Origin: Brucella cytisi
Lineage (GTDB): Bacteria; Pseudomonadota; Alphaproteobacteria; Rhizobiales; Rhizobiaceae
Assembly: GCA_012103075.1 (NCBI GenBank)
Contig: JAAVLQ010000001.1
Coordinates: forward strand, 1,364,001 to 1,428,000
Length of the DNA stretch: 64,000 bases
Direction: 5' to 3'
Part shown: positions 39,273 through 52,461 of the stretch, in pieces
How the letters are laid out: the number at the start of each line of letters is the position of its first letter
How positions within the stretch are numbered: the first letter of the stretch is position 1
Translations under genes and position numbers: made by a program
Notes under the pieces: generated by a model
Database searches by the model: none
The model's input: the letters and a program-made list of their open reading frames with translations, nothing else
What the model was told of the DNA's origin: nothing

Positions 39273-40699
39273 TTAACGCACGAACTGACGCAACAACGTT
39301 CCGTTGCGTTCCACCTCGCCGCCGGGCAAGACCACGTCCCCATCCAGAATCGCGGTCATCTCCTCCACGGAGCGGATAGGATTTCCGTTGATGCTTCGAA
39401 CAATGTCGCCCGGGCGCAATCCGAGCCGTGCCGCCGGCGAGCCGGAATAGACGTCAACAACGACCACCCCCCGGCTTTCACTCTTGAGACGCAGCTTTTT
39501 AGCGGTGGATGGCGTCAGCACAAGAACAGCTGCACCGGCGAAGGGATTATCGCCCTTGATCACCTGCGGCGCAGTTTCCTTGACTTCAGGCGCTTTGAAA
39601 GCTTCACCGGAATGGTCTGGTTCTTTCCATCCCGCATGATTTCGACCGACACGGTGTTACCAATGCCAGCCGTCGATAGACGATAACCAAGCACATCCTG
39701 ATTATCGACACGAACGCCCTGAACGGACAGAACCACATCGCCGATCTTCAGCCCTGCGGCTTCTGCAGGACCACCTTTTGCAACTGCCGTGATCAGGGCA
39801 CCGTAGGGCTTTTCCATTCCAAGCCCTTCGGCCAGATCGGAGGTGACCCCTTGGAAAGTCGCGCCGATATAGGGGCGCTCGAAACTTTGCTGCCATTCTG
39901 CGCAGCTTCCACGACAGCGCGGACCATATTGGACGGAATAGCAAAGCCGATGCCCACGGAACCGCCAGAACGTGAATAGATCGCTGTGTTGATACCTATC
40001 AGGCGTCCGCGCATGTCAATCAATGCGCCACCGGAGTTGCCGGGATTGATAGCCGCATCCGTCTGGATAAAGAAATCAAAATCGGAAATGCCAACCTGTG
40101 TTCGGGATTGCGCCGACACGATACCGCTCGTCACAGTCTGTCCGACGCCGAACGGATTGCCGATGGCCAGCACCAGATCGCCAACTTCGACTTCGTCGGA
40201 ATTGCCGAGGCCCAACACTGGAAACTTGTCCTTGGCTTCAATTTTCAACACGGCAAGGTCCGTGGTTTCATCACGCAGAAGCAGCTTGCTTTCGAACTCG
40301 CGACCGTCCGACAAGGCGACTTTGATTTCGTCGGCATCCTTGATGACGTGATTGTTCGTCACGACAATGCCTGAACTATCGACAATCACGCCGGACCCGA
40401 GCGACTGCTGGATACGTGGCTTGCTTTCCCCGAACTGCCGCCCGAAAAAACTGCTCGAAGAACGGATCGCCTGCAAATGGCGATTGTGCCCGTGCCTGCA
40501 CCTGTCGCGCCGCATAGACATTCACAACAGCTGGTGTCGTCTCTTTCACGAGAGGAGCGAAGGAAAGTTGCATATCAGCGCGGCTGAGCGGCACTTCTTT
40601 GGGAGGTGTTGCAGGCGCATCCTGCGCCATTGCCTGCGGCATAACCAGCCCGATGGATGTCAGCATAAGACCCAATACACCTAAACGTCGCCAATTCAT
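39273..40699 (-). CDS. Do-family periplasmic serine endopeptidase, DegQ-like (frameshifted by indels)
   Basis: Quality-control protease of about 475 residues. Signal peptide [23 protein letters not shown]; trypsin-like domain with [20 protein letters not shown] (His), [15 protein letters not shown] (Asp) and [19 protein letters not shown] (Ser); two PDZ domains ([40 protein letters not shown]). Start at 40699 has GGAG seven bases upstream. Breaks near 40445 (G/C run), 39885 and 39578. Located between rplQ and rarA as in other rhizobia. Confidence 0.92.
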
Positions 40700-40882
40700 G
40701 CACATACTCCGCGCTTTCCGAGGGCACTCATATCTTCCGTGAAAAAATATGAGATTCGTCGTCCATATGTAGTCAACTGAGGACAAGGATAAAGGGCCAC
40801 ATTGTGACCTTGAAGTGCAGCACGGCATTTTTTTTCGTGAAACATATCGATCCGAAAGAGCCGAACAGCAGCAAGAACAAAC

Positions 40883-40910
40883 AAAAAGGGCCGCTCAAGG
40901 CGGCCCTTTT
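40883..40910 (-). terminator. Terminator of the alpha ribosomal operon
   Basis: AAAAGGGCCGC / GCGGCCCTTTT with a TCAAG loop, 23 bases after the rplQ stop. Symmetric enough to work in both directions. Confidence 0.88.
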
Positions 40911-40932
40911 CAATAATCAGAAACAGTGCAGA

Positions 40933-41363
40933 TTATGCTGCGTCTGCTTCAGCAGCCTGTTCGGCTTCGACGCGGGCGCGGTCAGCCTTGCCCTTTGCAT
41001 CGACGTCGCGTTCCACGAATTCAACAACCGCCAGAGGCGCGTTGTCGCCAGCGCGGAAGCCAGCCTTCATGATGCGGATGTAGCCGCCGTTGCGGGTTGC
41101 ATAGCGAGCAGCCAGCGTATCGAACAGCTTTGCAACGAGCTTAACGTCGCGAATAGCTGAGATAGCCTGACGGCGTGCATGCAGATCGCCGCGCTTGCCG
41201 AGAGTGACAAGCTTTTCTACGATCGGACGGATTTCCTTAGCTTTTAGGAAGCGTGGTCACAATCTGTTCATGCTCGATGAGCGAAGCCGCCATGTTGGCG
41301 AACATTGCCTTGCGATGCGAGGCAGTGCGGTTCAGCTTACGCTGTCCATTACCGTGGCGCATG
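40933..41363 (-). CDS. rplQ: Ribosomal protein L17 (one frameshift)
   Basis: About 143 residues: [40 protein letters not shown], then an extra A at 41241-41244 and [20 protein letters not shown], ending in an alphaproteobacterial Ala/Glu-rich tail. The frame is open to 41363 only once the A-run is corrected. Last gene of the alpha operon, 37 bases after rpoA. Confidence 0.94.
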
Positions 41364-41400
41364 GCCTTCTCCTTAATTAGTTCTAGCCGGATTGCCGGTC

Positions 41401-42415
41401 TTAATATTGGTCTTCGTAGCGCTTTGCGAGATCTTCGATGTTTTCTGGCGGCCGGGACGGGATTTCCATACCGAGATGGAGACCCATCGATGCCAGAACT
41501 TCCTTGATCTCGTTGAGCGACTTGCGGCCGAAATTCGGAGTCCGCAGCATCTCGGCTTCCGTCTTCTGGATCAGATCGCCGATGTAGACGATGTTGTCGT
41601 TCTTCAGGCAGTTTGCCGAACGGACGGACAGTTCGAGTTCGTCGACCTTCTTGAGCAGAGCCGGGTTGAAAGCCAGTTCCGCAACCTGTTCCTGCGGAGC
41701 TTTCCTTCTGGGGCTCTTCGAAGTTGACGAAGATCGCCAGCTGGTCTGGAGAATACGAGCAGCATACGCCACTGCGTCTTCACCGCTGACCGAGCCGTTT
41801 GTCTCGATGTTCAGCGTCAGCTTGTCATAATCGAGAACCTGACCTTCACGGGTGTTCTCGATCTTGTACGACACCTTGCGAACCGGAGAGTAGAGGCTGT
41901 CAACCGGGATAAGCCCGATCGGAGCATCTTCCGCACGGTTGCGGTCGGCAGGCACATAGCCCCTTGCCTGTGTTGACGGTGAATTCCATGCGGATTTCAG
42001 CGCCTTCGTCCAGCGTGCAGATGACGTGATCCGGGTTAAGGATCTCGACATCGCCGACAGTCTGAATGTCGCCAGCCGTAACAACGCCGGGCCTTCCTTG
42101 CGGACGACCATGCGCTTTCGGGCCCTCGCCTTCCATGCGGATGGCGATTTCCTTGACGTTCAGAACGATATCCGTAACGTCTTCGCGGACGCCCGGGATC
42201 GAAGAGAATTCATGCAGAACGCCATCGATCTGAATGGCGGTCACGGCAGCGCCGCGAAGCGACGACAGAAGCACGCGACGCAGAGCATTACCGAGCGTCA
42301 GACCGAAACCGCGTTCCAGCGGCTCAGCAACGACGGTTGCATGCGTGCGGGAGCCGTTGGTGATGAAATCCACCTTATTCGGCTTGATGAGTTCCTGCCA
42401 GTTCTTCTGGATCAT
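41401..42415 (-). CDS. rpoA: RNA polymerase alpha subunit (frameshifted by indels)
   Basis: About 337 residues. N-terminal dimerisation domain [41 protein letters not shown]-terminal DNA- and activator-binding domain [40 protein letters not shown]. An extra G near 41962 shifts the frame; two compensating changes near 41743 and 41702 leave an out-of-frame island in an otherwise open stretch (expected around [13 protein letters not shown]). Clearly essential, so the breaks are errors. Confidence 0.97.
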
Positions 42416-42530
42416 GTAAGTATCCCTCTATCAATCGTCGCTACCATCCTATCGTAGCGATCAAGTGTAGAAACCGCAGAGGAACCCCGAACTTGAAAAG
42501 CCCGAGGCTCGTACGGCATGTGAACGAGGA

Positions 42531-42920
42531 TTAGACCCGGCGCTTCTTGCGCGGACGGCAACCGTTGTGCGGGATCGGCGTAACATCGCGGATCGACGTA
42601 ATCACAAAGCCGGCAGCCTGAAGGGCGCGCAGCGCGGATTCACGGCCAGAACCCGGTCCGCAAACCTCGACTTCGAGGGAGCGCATACCGTGTTCCTGAG
42701 CCTTCTTGGCGCAATCTTCGGCAGCGATCTGAGCGGCGAACGGGGTCGACTTACGCGAACCCTTGAACCCCTGAGCACCGGCAGACGACCGGGCAATCGC
42801 ATTGCCCTGAGCATCCGTGATGGTGATCATGGTGTTGTTGAACGTCGAATTTACGTGGGCAACGCCCGACGAGATGTTTTTACGCTCGCGACGGCGAACG
42901 CGCGTGGCTTCCTTGGCCAT
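42531..42920 (-). CDS. rpsK: Ribosomal protein S11
   Basis: 129 residues, intact. [40 protein letters not shown] and the C-terminal [20 protein letters not shown], the platform protein of the 30S subunit. In the alpha operon between rpsM and rpoA; 115-base spacer to rpoA, 127 from rpsM, both longer than elsewhere in the cluster. Confidence 0.98.
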   Translation of the reverse strand: MAKEATRVRRRERKNISSGVAHVNSTFNNTMITITDAQGNAIARSSAGAQGFKGSRKSTPFAAQIAAEDCAKKAQEHGMRSLEVEVCGPGSGRESALRALQAAGFVITSIRDVTPIPHNGCRPRKKRRV

Positions 42921-43047
42921 GACAGTCCTTTCAATCGATCTCTACACCGCCGTAATTCCAGCGGCTACACCGGTCCTCAAGAAAGGACCAGCATCAAACC
43001 CAACCGGCGCACCGGAAAGGCCCGACGGAACATATGTCCCGTCGAAA

Positions 43048-43416
43048 TTACTTCTTCTTGCCTGCGATTGCCTTCGCCGGACCCTTGCGGGTGCGTGCGT
43101 TGGTGTGCGTGCGCTGGCCGCGAACCGGCAGCGAACGACGATGACGCAGACCACGGTAGCAGCCCAGGTCCATCAGGCGCTTGATGTTCATCGAAACTTC
43201 ACGACGCAGGTCACCTTCGACCCGGTAGTCAGCATCGATTGCTTCGCGGATCTGAAGGACTTCAGCATCCGACAGCTGGTTAACGCGACGATCGTCAGCA
43301 ATGCCGACCTTCGTTACGATTTCCCGAGCAAATTTCGGTCCGATCCCGTGAATGTACTGAAGCGCAATAACAACGCGCTTGTTCGTCGGGATGTTGACGC
43401 CAGCGATACGTGCCAC
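43048..43416 (-). CDS. rpsM: Ribosomal protein S13
   Basis: 122 residues, intact. [34 protein letters not shown] and the basic tail [20 protein letters not shown], which contacts the P-site tRNA and the 50S head bridge. First gene of the alpha operon; AAGGAG precedes the start. The 297-base spacer before it holds the adk terminator, so rpsM likely has its own promoter. Confidence 0.98.
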   Translation of the reverse strand: MARIAGVNIPTNKRVVIALQYIHGIGPKFAREIVTKVGIADDRRVNQLSDAEVLQIREAIDADYRVEGDLRREVSMNIKRLMDLGCYRGLRHRRSLPVRGQRTHTNARTRKGPAKAIAGKKK

Positions 43417-43644
43417 GTCTGTTCTCCTTGAGTTATAAAAATTTCCATCTGGCAGATGCGATCAACCAGACAGCATTAAACGACCGGTACCGGCCTCTTT
43501 CGATTTCCGCCGATACCCGCCATTCAAAACCAGTTGAAGTGGCGCAGTCTTTGACGGAATCGCCCGAAAAAGTCAACTCTTAACTGTCCGTAAAGCCATC
43601 AAACCGGCCTGACAGGCAACTCAAGCAACTTCTGGAAGCAATAA

Positions 43645-43679
43645 ACGGGCAGAAAACGCTTCACGCTTTCCCTGCCCGT
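43645..43679 (-). terminator. Terminator after adk
   Basis: ACGGGCAG (43645-43652) / CTGCCCGT (43672-43679) with an inner GAAA..GC / GC..TTTC arm; TTTATT follows on the minus strand. Separates the spc operon from rpsM. The rest of the 297-base gap shows nothing else. Confidence 0.7.
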
Positions 43680-43713
43680 ATTGGAATGAGGCTTCTTCAA
43701 GCCCCTTCAATTT

Positions 43714-45634
<1,921 letters not shown>

Positions 45635-45750
45635 TAAATTTCTCCGGTGAAAAGTCTCCGGTCCTCCGCCCCCGTCAGCGCAATCTATTGCGGTCGCGCC
45701 TCGAGACTAAAAAGACCCTACCCAGATATGCGCATTGGCATAAATGTGCA

Positions 45751-45778
45751 AGCGGCGGCACTGAGGCCGCCGCTTTTA
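45751..45778. terminator. Strong hairpin between rplO and secY
   Basis: Perfect 9-bp AGCGGCGGC (45751-45759) / GCCGCCGCT (45766-45774) stem. On the plus strand it is followed by TTTTATTTTTTG, on the minus (operon) strand it is preceded by AAAATAAAA and followed by TGCAC. It looks like a plus-strand terminator but lies inside a minus-strand operon. Confidence 0.6.
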
Positions 45779-45794
45779 TTTTTGTATCGAAGCC

Positions 45795-46264
45795 TTATTC
45801 GGCAGCGGCTTCAGGAAGCTTGATGCTACCGCCAGCCTTTTCGATCTTTTCGACCGCAGCCTTGGAAGCACCGGCTACCTCGAAAGCAACCTTTGCCTTC
45901 AGCTCGCCGTCCGAAAGGATGCGAACGCCGTCTTTGGCACGACGAATCACGCCAGCAGCCTTCAGCGAATCGAGGTTCACAACTGCCTTGGCATCAAGCT
46001 TGCCTGCATCGATAGCGGCCTGAACACGGCCGAGCGACACAACGTTGAAGCTCTTTGCGAAGATGTTGGTGAAGCCGCGCTTCGGCAGACGGCGGTAGAT
46101 TGGCATCTGGCCGCCTTCGAAGCCGTTGATCGCGACGCCCGAACGGGACTTCTGCCCCTTGACACCACGACCACCGGTCTTGCCGGTGCCCGAACCGATA
46201 CCGCGGCCAACACGCTTGCGTGCTTTGACCGAACCCGCTTGTCACGCAGATCGTTGAGTTTCAT
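45795..46264 (-). CDS. rplO: Ribosomal protein L15 (one frameshift)
   Basis: About 156 residues. Start MKLNDLRD at 46264, then after a missing G near 46240 the glycine/arginine-rich head ([20 protein letters not shown]), [20 protein letters not shown] and an Ala/Lys-rich C-terminus ending [10 protein letters not shown]. Late-assembling 50S protein. Follows rpmD by 19 bases. Confidence 0.95.
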
Positions 46265-46283
46265 ATCTCTATCTCCTGCGCTA

Positions 46284-46481
46284 TCACACCTCGTCCACAA
46301 CTCGAACGAGGTGTGGAAGCTTGGCGATCATGCCACGAACTGCCGGAGTATCTTCCAGCGTGCTGCGGCGGTGCATTTTATTAAGACCCAGACCGATCAG
46401 CGTTGCGCGCTGCTCGGCTGGACGACGGATTGGGCTTCCGATCTGCTCGACCGTAACCGTCTTGCCCTTCTTCTCAGCCAT
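46284..46481 (-). CDS. rpmD: Ribosomal protein L30
   Basis: 65 residues, intact: [60 protein letters not shown]. The start at 46481 (MAEKK) is preferred to the ATG one codon earlier. Between rpsE and rplO. Confidence 0.95.
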
Positions 46482-46548
46482 CACTCAAATCCCTTGTCTA
46501 TGGCGTATCCGGTGGCCTGAGCGGCCCCGGACGAACACAAACTATCGG

Positions 46549-47109
46549 CTACTCTTCCGAACCGACCACATCATGGCGGCGAGCCTGAAGGGTCGAGTAC
46601 TTGATGCCGCGCTGTGCAGCGATGTCCTTCGGATGCATCTGATGCTTCAGAGCATCGAACGTCGCACGAACCATGTTGTAAGGGTTCGACGAACCGAGCG
46701 ACTTGGCGACAACGTCCTGAACGCCGAGCGTCTCGAACACTGCACGCATCGGACCACCGGCGATGATACCCTTACCAGCAGGAGCTGCGCGGAGCAGAAC
46801 CTTGCCAGCGCCGTGACGGCCTTCAACATCGTGGTGCAGCGTACGGCCCGAACGCAGCGGTACGAAGATCATGTCGCGCTTGGCAGCTTCCGTAGCCTTA
46901 CGGATAGCTTCCGGCACTTCACGAGCCTTGCCATGACCGAAGCCTACGCGGCCCTTCTGGTCGCCAACAACGACGAGCGCAGCAAAACCGAAGCGACGGC
47001 CGCCTTTGACGACCTTGGCAACGCGGTTGATGTGAACGAGCTTATCGACGAATTCGCTGTCGCGCTCCTCACGGCCGCGATCTTCGCGGTTACGTTCTCT
47101 CTGTGCCAT
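46549..47109 (-). CDS. rpsE: Ribosomal protein S5
   Basis: 186 residues, intact. [60 protein letters not shown] and the fold core [20 protein letters not shown]. Decoding-fidelity protein of the 30S subunit. The start at 47109 is chosen from conservation; an upstream in-frame ATG would add 11 residues. Confidence 0.97.
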   Translation of the reverse strand: MAQRERNREDRGREERDSEFVDKLVHINRVAKVVKGGRRFGFAALVVVGDQKGRVGFGHGKAREVPEAIRKATEAAKRDMIFVPLRSGRTLHHDVEGRHGAGKVLLRAAPAGKGIIAGGPMRAVFETLGVQDVVAKSLGSSNPYNMVRATFDALKHQMHPKDIAAQRGIKYSTLQARRHDVVGSEE

Positions 47110-47151
47110 ATCCTGATTTCCCTTTTTCTTTTCCGGAAGCACAAAATGCTA

Positions 47152-47514
47152 TTAGAAGCTCAGTCCGCCTTCGCGGGCAGCTTCGGCGAGAGCCTTCACA
47201 CGGCCGTGGTAAATGAATGCACCACGGTCGAACACTACTTCGCTGACGCCTGCTTTAACGGCACGCTCGGCAACCAGCTTGCCAACTGCAGCTGCTGCTG
47301 CGGAGTCGGCGCCAGTCTTGAGCTTGCCCTTCAGGTCGCCATCCGGGGTCGAAGCAGCAGCGATGGTAACACCGCGAACGTCGTCGATAACCTGAACGTA
47401 GATGTTCTTGGAAGAGCGGTGCACGCTGAGACGCGGACGGCCGTTTGCAACAGCCTTGACCTGACGGCGTACACGAGCAGCGCGACGCTGCAAAGTTTCT
47501 TTTGGCGATGCCAT
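47152..47514 (-). CDS. rplR: Ribosomal protein L18
   Basis: 120 residues, intact. [60 protein letters not shown]. Binds 5S rRNA. Twelve bases after rplF. Confidence 0.97.
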   Translation of the reverse strand: MASPKETLQRRAARVRRQVKAVANGRPRLSVHRSSKNIYVQVIDDVRGVTIAAASTPDGDLKGKLKTGADSAAAAAVGKLVAERAVKAGVSEVVFDRGAFIYHGRVKALAEAAREGGLSF

Positions 47515-47526
47515 GACGCGCTTCCC

Positions 47527-48059
47527 TTACTTCTTCTTGCCTTCTTTGCGGACGATCTTCTCGCCAGCATACTTGACGCCCTTGCCCTTGTAAGGCTCGG
47601 GGCCGCGATATTCGCGGATCTCAGCCGCGACCTGACCGACCTGCTGCTTGTCGATACCGGTGACGACGATTTCCGTCGGCTTCGGAACGGCAACAGTGAT
47701 GCCAGCAGGCACGTCGTAGACCACTTCGTGGCTGAAGCCGAGCGAAAGCTGCAGGTTCTTACCCTGCATGGCAGCGCGGTAACCGACGCCGCTGATTTCG
47801 AGCTTCTTTTCGAAGCCGTCCTTCACGCCAACAAAAATGTTGGAGATCATCGTGCGGGACATGCCCCACTTCGAACGAGCTTCCTTCGACTGGTCGCGCG
47901 GATCGACGCTGACAGCGCCGTCTTCCATCTTGACCAGAACTTCATCGTGCACGACGAAGGAGAGTTCACCCTTCGCGCCCTTGGCCTTGACGATCTGCCC
48001 ATCAACACTGGCGGTCACGCCTGCCGGGACCGGCACGGGTTTTTACCGATACGAGACAT
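47527..48059 (-). CDS. rplF: Ribosomal protein L6 (one frameshift at the start)
   Basis: About 177 residues. True start MSRIGK at 48057-48059; a missing A near 48040 (expected [10 protein letters not shown]) leaves the raw frame opening only at codon 9. Then [40 protein letters not shown] and the tail [20 protein letters not shown]. Confidence 0.95.
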
Positions 48060-48097
48060 TTTAATACCTGTCTTTTATCTGTTCGCTGTCAACCGCA

Positions 48098-48496
48098 TCA
48101 GAAGATGCGGCAGAGCAGCTCACCACCAACGTTTTGTTCACGGGCTTCATGATCAGCCATCACACCCTTAGGGGTGGACAGGATCGAGATGCCAAGACCA
48201 TTCGCAACCTGCGGGATCGACTTGACCGACACGTATACACGGCGGCCGGGCTTCGAAACGCGGGTCAGTTCACGAATGACTGGAACGCCTTCATAGTACT
48301 TCAGTTCGATTTCGATCTCGGCTTTGCCGTTCACGAATTCACTCTGCGTGTATCCGCGGATGTAACCTTCAGACTGAAGAACATCAAGAACGCGAGCGCG
48401 CAACTTGGAAGCCGGGGTCGAAACCTTGGTCTTCTTGCGGCCTACTGCGTTACGAATACGGGTCAGCATGTCGCCGATAGGATCTGACACAGACAT
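48098..48496 (-). CDS. rpsH: Ribosomal protein S8
   Basis: 132 residues, intact: [71 protein letters not shown]. In E. coli S8 is the translational repressor of the spc operon; the same feedback is likely but its mRNA site was not sought here. Confidence 0.98.
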   Translation of the reverse strand: MSVSDPIGDMLTRIRNAVGRKKTKVSTPASKLRARVLDVLQSEGYIRGYTQSEFVNGKAEIEIELKYYEGVPVIRELTRVSKPGRRVYVSVKSIPQVANGLGISILSTPKGVMADHEAREQNVGGELLCRIF

Positions 48497-48506
48497 ATGC
48501 TACTCC

Positions 48507-48809
48507 TTACCAGCTCGACTTGACGATGCCGGGATCTGACCGAGCGAACCCAACTGACGGAGCGCAATACGCGACATCTTCAGTTTACGGTAATAACCAC
48601 GCGGACGGCCCGAAACTTCGCAACGATTGCGAATACGAACCTTCGATGAATTGCGCGGCAGTTCGGCAAGCCGGATAGTGGCGCGGAAGCGCTCCTCCAG
48701 CGGAAGGCCCTGATCCATTACGATCGCCTTCAGACGTGCACGCTTGTCAGCATGACGCTTAACCAACTTTTCGCGGCGCTTTTTTTTCGACTGCGCTAGT
48801 CTTGGCCAT
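48507..48809 (-). CDS. rpsN: Ribosomal protein S14 (two indels)
   Basis: 101 residues. Start [14 protein letters not shown] at 48807-48809; an eight-base A-run at 48780-48787 has one A too many. Core [57 protein letters not shown], where a missing G near 48530 shifts the end (GIVKSSW, TAA 48507-48509). This is the zinc-independent S14 form. Confidence 0.94.
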
Positions 48810-48835
48810 ATTATTATACCTCGCTACGCTTGCCG

Positions 48836-49394
48836 TTACTGCCGGAAGGGGAAGTTGAATGCACGCAGAAGAGCGCGCGCTTCATCATCCGTCTTGGCGG
48901 TCGTGCAAACGATGATGTCCATGCCCCAGATCTGATCAACCTTATCGTAGTTGATTTCCGGAAACACGATGTGCTCCTTGATACCCATGGCATAGTTGCC
49001 ACGTCCGTCAAAGCTCTTCGGGTTCAGGCCGCGGAAGTCGCGAACGCGAGGAAGAGCGATCGTGATGAAACGATCAAGGAATTCGTACATGCGGTCCCGG
49101 GCGAAGGGTGACCTTCGTGCCGATCGGCATGCCTTCACGCAACTTGAATGTTGCGATCGAGTTACGGGCGCGGGTGATAACAGCCTTTTGACCAGCAATC
49201 AAGCCAAGGTCTTCAGCAGCTACAGCCGGCTTCTTGGAGTCGCCAGTGGCTTCGCCAACGCCCATGTTGAGGACAACCTTGGTGATGCGTGGGATCTGCA
49301 TCTCGTTGTCGTATTTGAATTCTTCAAGCAGAGCCTTACGAATGTTTTCGTTGTAAAGCTTCTTGAAGCGGGGAAGTGCCTTAGCTTCAGCCAT
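48836..49394 (-). CDS. rplE: Ribosomal protein L5 (one frameshift)
   Basis: About 185 residues: [60 protein letters not shown], then an extra C near 49099 and [20 protein letters not shown], ending [11 protein letters not shown]. Binds 5S rRNA. Its first 8 bases overlap the end of rplX. Confidence 0.95.
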
Positions 49395-49698
49395 CGATCA
49401 GCGCTCCAGAACGTTTTGCGACACGAACCTTCTTGCCGTCCTCGACGCGGAAACCGACGCGGGTCGGCTTACCGTCCTTGGGATCAGCAATTGCCGGGTT
49501 GGACAGGTGGATCGGCGCTTCCTTGGAGATAATGCCGGCTTCACGGGTCTGGGTCTGACGCTGATGACGCTTCACAACGTTGATACCGCGAACGAGCGCC
49601 TGCTCGTCCTTAGGCATAACCTTGAGAACTTCGCCTTTACGGCCCTTGTCCTTACCGGACAGCACGACAACGCTGTCGCCTTTGCGAATCTTCTGCAT
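49387..49698 (-). CDS. rplX: Ribosomal protein L24
   Basis: 103 residues, intact: [20 protein letters not shown] (KOW motif), [16 protein letters not shown] [40 protein letters not shown]. Assembly initiator of the 50S subunit. Overlaps the rplE start. Confidence 0.97.
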
Positions 49699-49710
49699 CG
49701 TCTTGCTTCC

Positions 49711-50077
49711 TTACAGAACTTCCGGGGCCAGCGAGATGATCTTCATGTGGTTCTTTGCGCGAAGTTCGCGCGGAACCGGTCCGAAGATACGCGTGCCGAT
49801 CGGCTCTTTCTTGTTATCGATGAGAACGGCTGCATTGTTATCGAAACGAATAACGCTGCCGTCCGGACGACGGATGTCCTTGGCGGTGCGTACAACAACC
49901 GCCTTCATCACATCACCCTTTTGACGCGACCGCGCGGAATAGCTTCCTTGATCGACACCACAATGATGTCGCCAACGGAAGCGTAACGCCGCTTCGAGCC
50001 GCCCAGCACCTTGATGCACATGACACGACGTGCGCCGGGTTATCCGCCACGTCGAGGTTTGTTTGCATCTGAATCAT
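49711..50077 (-). CDS. rplN: Ribosomal protein L14 (two indels)
   Basis: 122 residues. Start [13 protein letters not shown] at 50075-50077; a missing base near 50038 (NSGARR) and a missing A near 49922 (RVKKGDVM) bracket a shifted island. Then [20 protein letters not shown] and [20 protein letters not shown]. First gene of the spc operon in E. coli order. Confidence 0.94.
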
Positions 50078-50146
50078 GACTGGCCGCCTTCTTTCCCTCT
50101 CAGCTGGTTAAGGGCTCCTGCCCTACCTAAGCTGCGTGTTTATAAT

Positions 50147-50389
50147 TTAGCCTGCTGCTTCGTTCGTGAGAACGACCCAGCGTTTGTCCTTCGAGATTGG
50201 AGCCGATTCCTGAATGGAAACGAGATCGCCAACCTTGAACTGGTTGTTTTCGTCATGCGCCTTGTACTTCTTAGACTGACGCACGGTCTTCTGGAGGAGC
50301 GGATGCGAATAGCGGCGCTCAACCTTGACCACAACAGTCTTGTCATTCTTGTCGCTGACGACAACGCCCTGCAGAACGCGTTTAGGCAT
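50147..50389 (-). CDS. rpsQ: Ribosomal protein S17
   Basis: 80 residues, intact: [62 protein letters not shown]-fold 16S rRNA binder; last gene of the S10 operon. Confidence 0.97.
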   Translation of the reverse strand: MPKRVLQGVVVSDKNDKTVVVKVERRYSHPLLQKTVRQSKKYKAHDENNQFKVGDLVSIQESAPISKDKRWVVLTNEAAG

Positions 50390-50400
50390 TATATTTTTCC

Positions 50401-50602
50401 TTATGCCTTGCTTGCGGCCGCCTTCTGGCGGGCAATAGTCTTAATACGCGCGATGTCGCGGCGAACCTGCTTCACGCGCGCGGTTTTTTTCGAGCTGGCC
50501 GGTGGCCTTCTGAAAGCGCAGGTTGAACTGCTCTTTCTTCAGGGTGCCCAGCTCGTCATTCAGTTGATCGAGGCTCTTCGCCCGAACGTCTGCGGCTTTC
50601 AT
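50401..50602 (-). CDS. rpmC: Ribosomal protein L29 (one frameshift)
   Basis: About 66 residues: [39 protein letters not shown], then an extra A at 50486-50492 and [20 protein letters not shown]. The stop TAA is at 50401-50403, 11 bases before rpsQ. Confidence 0.93.
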
Positions 50603-50615
50603 AGTTGCCTCTCTC

Positions 50616-51029
50616 TTATTCAGCAATGCGCTGGATAAAGCGCGTCTTGATCGGCAACTTTGCTGCGCCGAGTCTGAGGGCTTCGCGTGCCACATCTTCG
50701 GGTACGCCGTCAAGCTCAAACATCACGCGACACGGTGCCACACGGCATGCCCAGTAGTCAACCGAACCCTTACCTTTACCCATACGGACTTCGGTAGGCT
50801 TCGACGTAACTGGCAGGTCAGGGAAGATGCGGATCCACACGCGGCCGGCACGCTTCATGTGACGGGTGATCGCGCGGCGGGCCGCTTCGATCTGACGTGC
50901 AGTGACGCGTTCCGGCTCAACGGCCTTCAAACCGAATGCACCGAAATTCAGATCCGTGCCGCCTTTCGAGTTGCCGTGAATACGGCCCTTGAACTGCTTG
51001 CGGAACTTGGTGCGCTTAGGCTGCATCAT
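50616..51029 (-). CDS. rplP: Ribosomal protein L16
   Basis: 137 residues, intact: [60 protein letters not shown]. Organises the A-site region of the 50S subunit. The second Met (51026) is an alternative start. Follows rpsC by 38 bases. Confidence 0.97.
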   Translation of the reverse strand: MMQPKRTKFRKQFKGRIHGNSKGGTDLNFGAFGLKAVEPERVTARQIEAARRAITRHMKRAGRVWIRIFPDLPVTSKPTEVRMGKGKGSVDYWACRVAPCRVMFELDGVPEDVAREALRLGAAKLPIKTRFIQRIAE

Positions 51030-51067
51030 TGTTCTCTACTCCAAATTTCTCGCCCGCGGCCCGCTTT

Positions 51068-51776
51068 TTAAGCGTTTTCGCGGCGGCGGTTCGACGAGGA
51101 ACCCTGATTGTCACCCTCGACCGCACGACGCTCGGAAGCCATCGGATCGTGTTCAGAATCTCGCCCTTGAAGACCCAGACCTTCACGCCGCAGATACCAT
51201 AAGCGGTCTTCGCTTCTGCCGTGCCGTAGTCGATATCGGCGCGAAGCGTATGAAGCGGAACGCGACCTTCACGGTACCATTCCATGCGAGCGATCTCCGC
51301 GCCACCCAGACGACCCGAGCAGTTGATACGGATACCTTCGGCTCCAAGACGCATTGCCGACTGAACGGCACGCTTCATGGCGCGACGGAATGCCACACGG
51401 CGTTCGAGCTGCTGAGCGATCGACTGAGCGATCAGCGTAGCGTCGATTTCCGGCTTGCGAACTTCAACGATGTTGAGCGACGTATCGGCATTGGTCATCT
51501 CGGAAAGCTTCTTGCGGAGCTTTTCGATGTCTGCACCCTTCTTGCCGATGATGATGCCCGGACGAGCCGAATGGATCGTCACGCGGCACTTCTTGTGCGG
51601 ACGCTCGATTACGATCTTGGAGATCGCAGCCTGCTTCAGTTCCTCGGTGAGGAATTCGCGGATCTTGACATCTTCATGCAGCAGCTTGCCGTACTCACCG
51701 GTATTCGCGTACCAACGCGAATCCCAGTGCGGTTGATGCCGAGACGAAGACCGATCGGATTAATCTTCTGACCCAT
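51068..51776 (-). CDS. rpsC: Ribosomal protein S3 (two indels)
   Basis: About 236 residues. [20 protein letters not shown] start with a missing T near 51723, KH domain [60 protein letters not shown] and [10 protein letters not shown]; a missing G near 51152 shifts the tail, which then ends [10 protein letters not shown] with TAA at 51068-51070. Its ATG shares one base with the rplV stop (TAATG). Confidence 0.95.
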
Positions 51777-52165
51777 TATGCGGCCTCCCCTTTTTCCGCG
51801 ACTTCGCGGACAACAATGGTGAGATGCGAAAACGGCTTCTCGATACGGCTCGCGCGGCCACGGCCACGGACGTGGAAGCGCTTCATGACGATCGACTTAC
51901 CTACATAGGCTTCGGCGACGATCAGAGAATCAACGTCGAGGTCATGGTTGTTTTCTGCGTTCGCAATTGCGGACTGGAGCGTCTTCTTAACCGTATCGGC
52001 GATCCGCTTACGCGAGAACGTCAGATCGGCAAGAGCCGCATTCACCTTCTTGCCGCGGATCATGCTCGCAACAAGGTTCAGCTTCTGCGGGCTGACGCGC
52101 AGCGTACGGGCAACAGCTTGCGCTTCGTTGTCCTTGAGCTGACGGGGAGCTTTAGCCTTGCCCAT
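51776..52165 (-). CDS. rplV: Ribosomal protein L22
   Basis: 129 residues, intact: [59 protein letters not shown]. The extended beta hairpin lining the peptide exit tunnel has normal sequence. Coupled to rpsC by a TAATG overlap. Confidence 0.97.
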   Translation of the reverse strand: MGKAKAPRQLKDNEAQAVARTLRVSPQKLNLVASMIRGKKVNAALADLTFSRKRIADTVKKTLQSAIANAENNHDLDVDSLIVAEAYVGKSIVMKRFHVRGRGRASRIEKPFSHLTIVVREVAEKGEAA

Positions 52166-52167
52166 CG

Positions 52168-52446
52168 TTACTTCCTCTTCGACTTCTTGTCCGCGCCGTG
52201 ACCGTAGTAGGTACGTGTAGGCGCGAATTCACCGAACTTGTGTCCGACCATTTCTTCCGAAATCGACACCGGCACATGCTTGTTGCCGTTGTAGACGCCG
52301 AAAGTCAGACCGACAAACTGCGGCAGGATGGTGGAGCGACGGCTCCACATCTTGATAACTTCATTACGACCGCCTTCGCGTACCTTCTCAGCCTTCGTGA
52401 GAAGATAGCCATCGACGAACGGACCTTTCCAAACTGAACGAGCCAC
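52168..52446 (-). CDS. rpsS: Ribosomal protein S19
   Basis: 92 residues, intact: [60 protein letters not shown]. Two bases separate its stop from the rplV start. Confidence 0.98.
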   Translation of the reverse strand: MARSVWKGPFVDGYLLTKAEKVREGGRNEVIKMWSRRSTILPQFVGLTFGVYNGNKHVPVSISEEMVGHKFGEFAPTRTYYGHGADKKSKRK

Positions 52447-52461
52447 TTCAGACTACCTCTC

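Noticed and set aside
46321..48171. A 616-codon plus-strand frame across rpsE, rplR and rplF
   Set aside because: It is a shadow of highly GC3-rich ribosomal genes on the minus strand; the protein has no recognisable domain. The same holds for plus-strand frames over fusA (57338-59737) and alaS (31799-33553).
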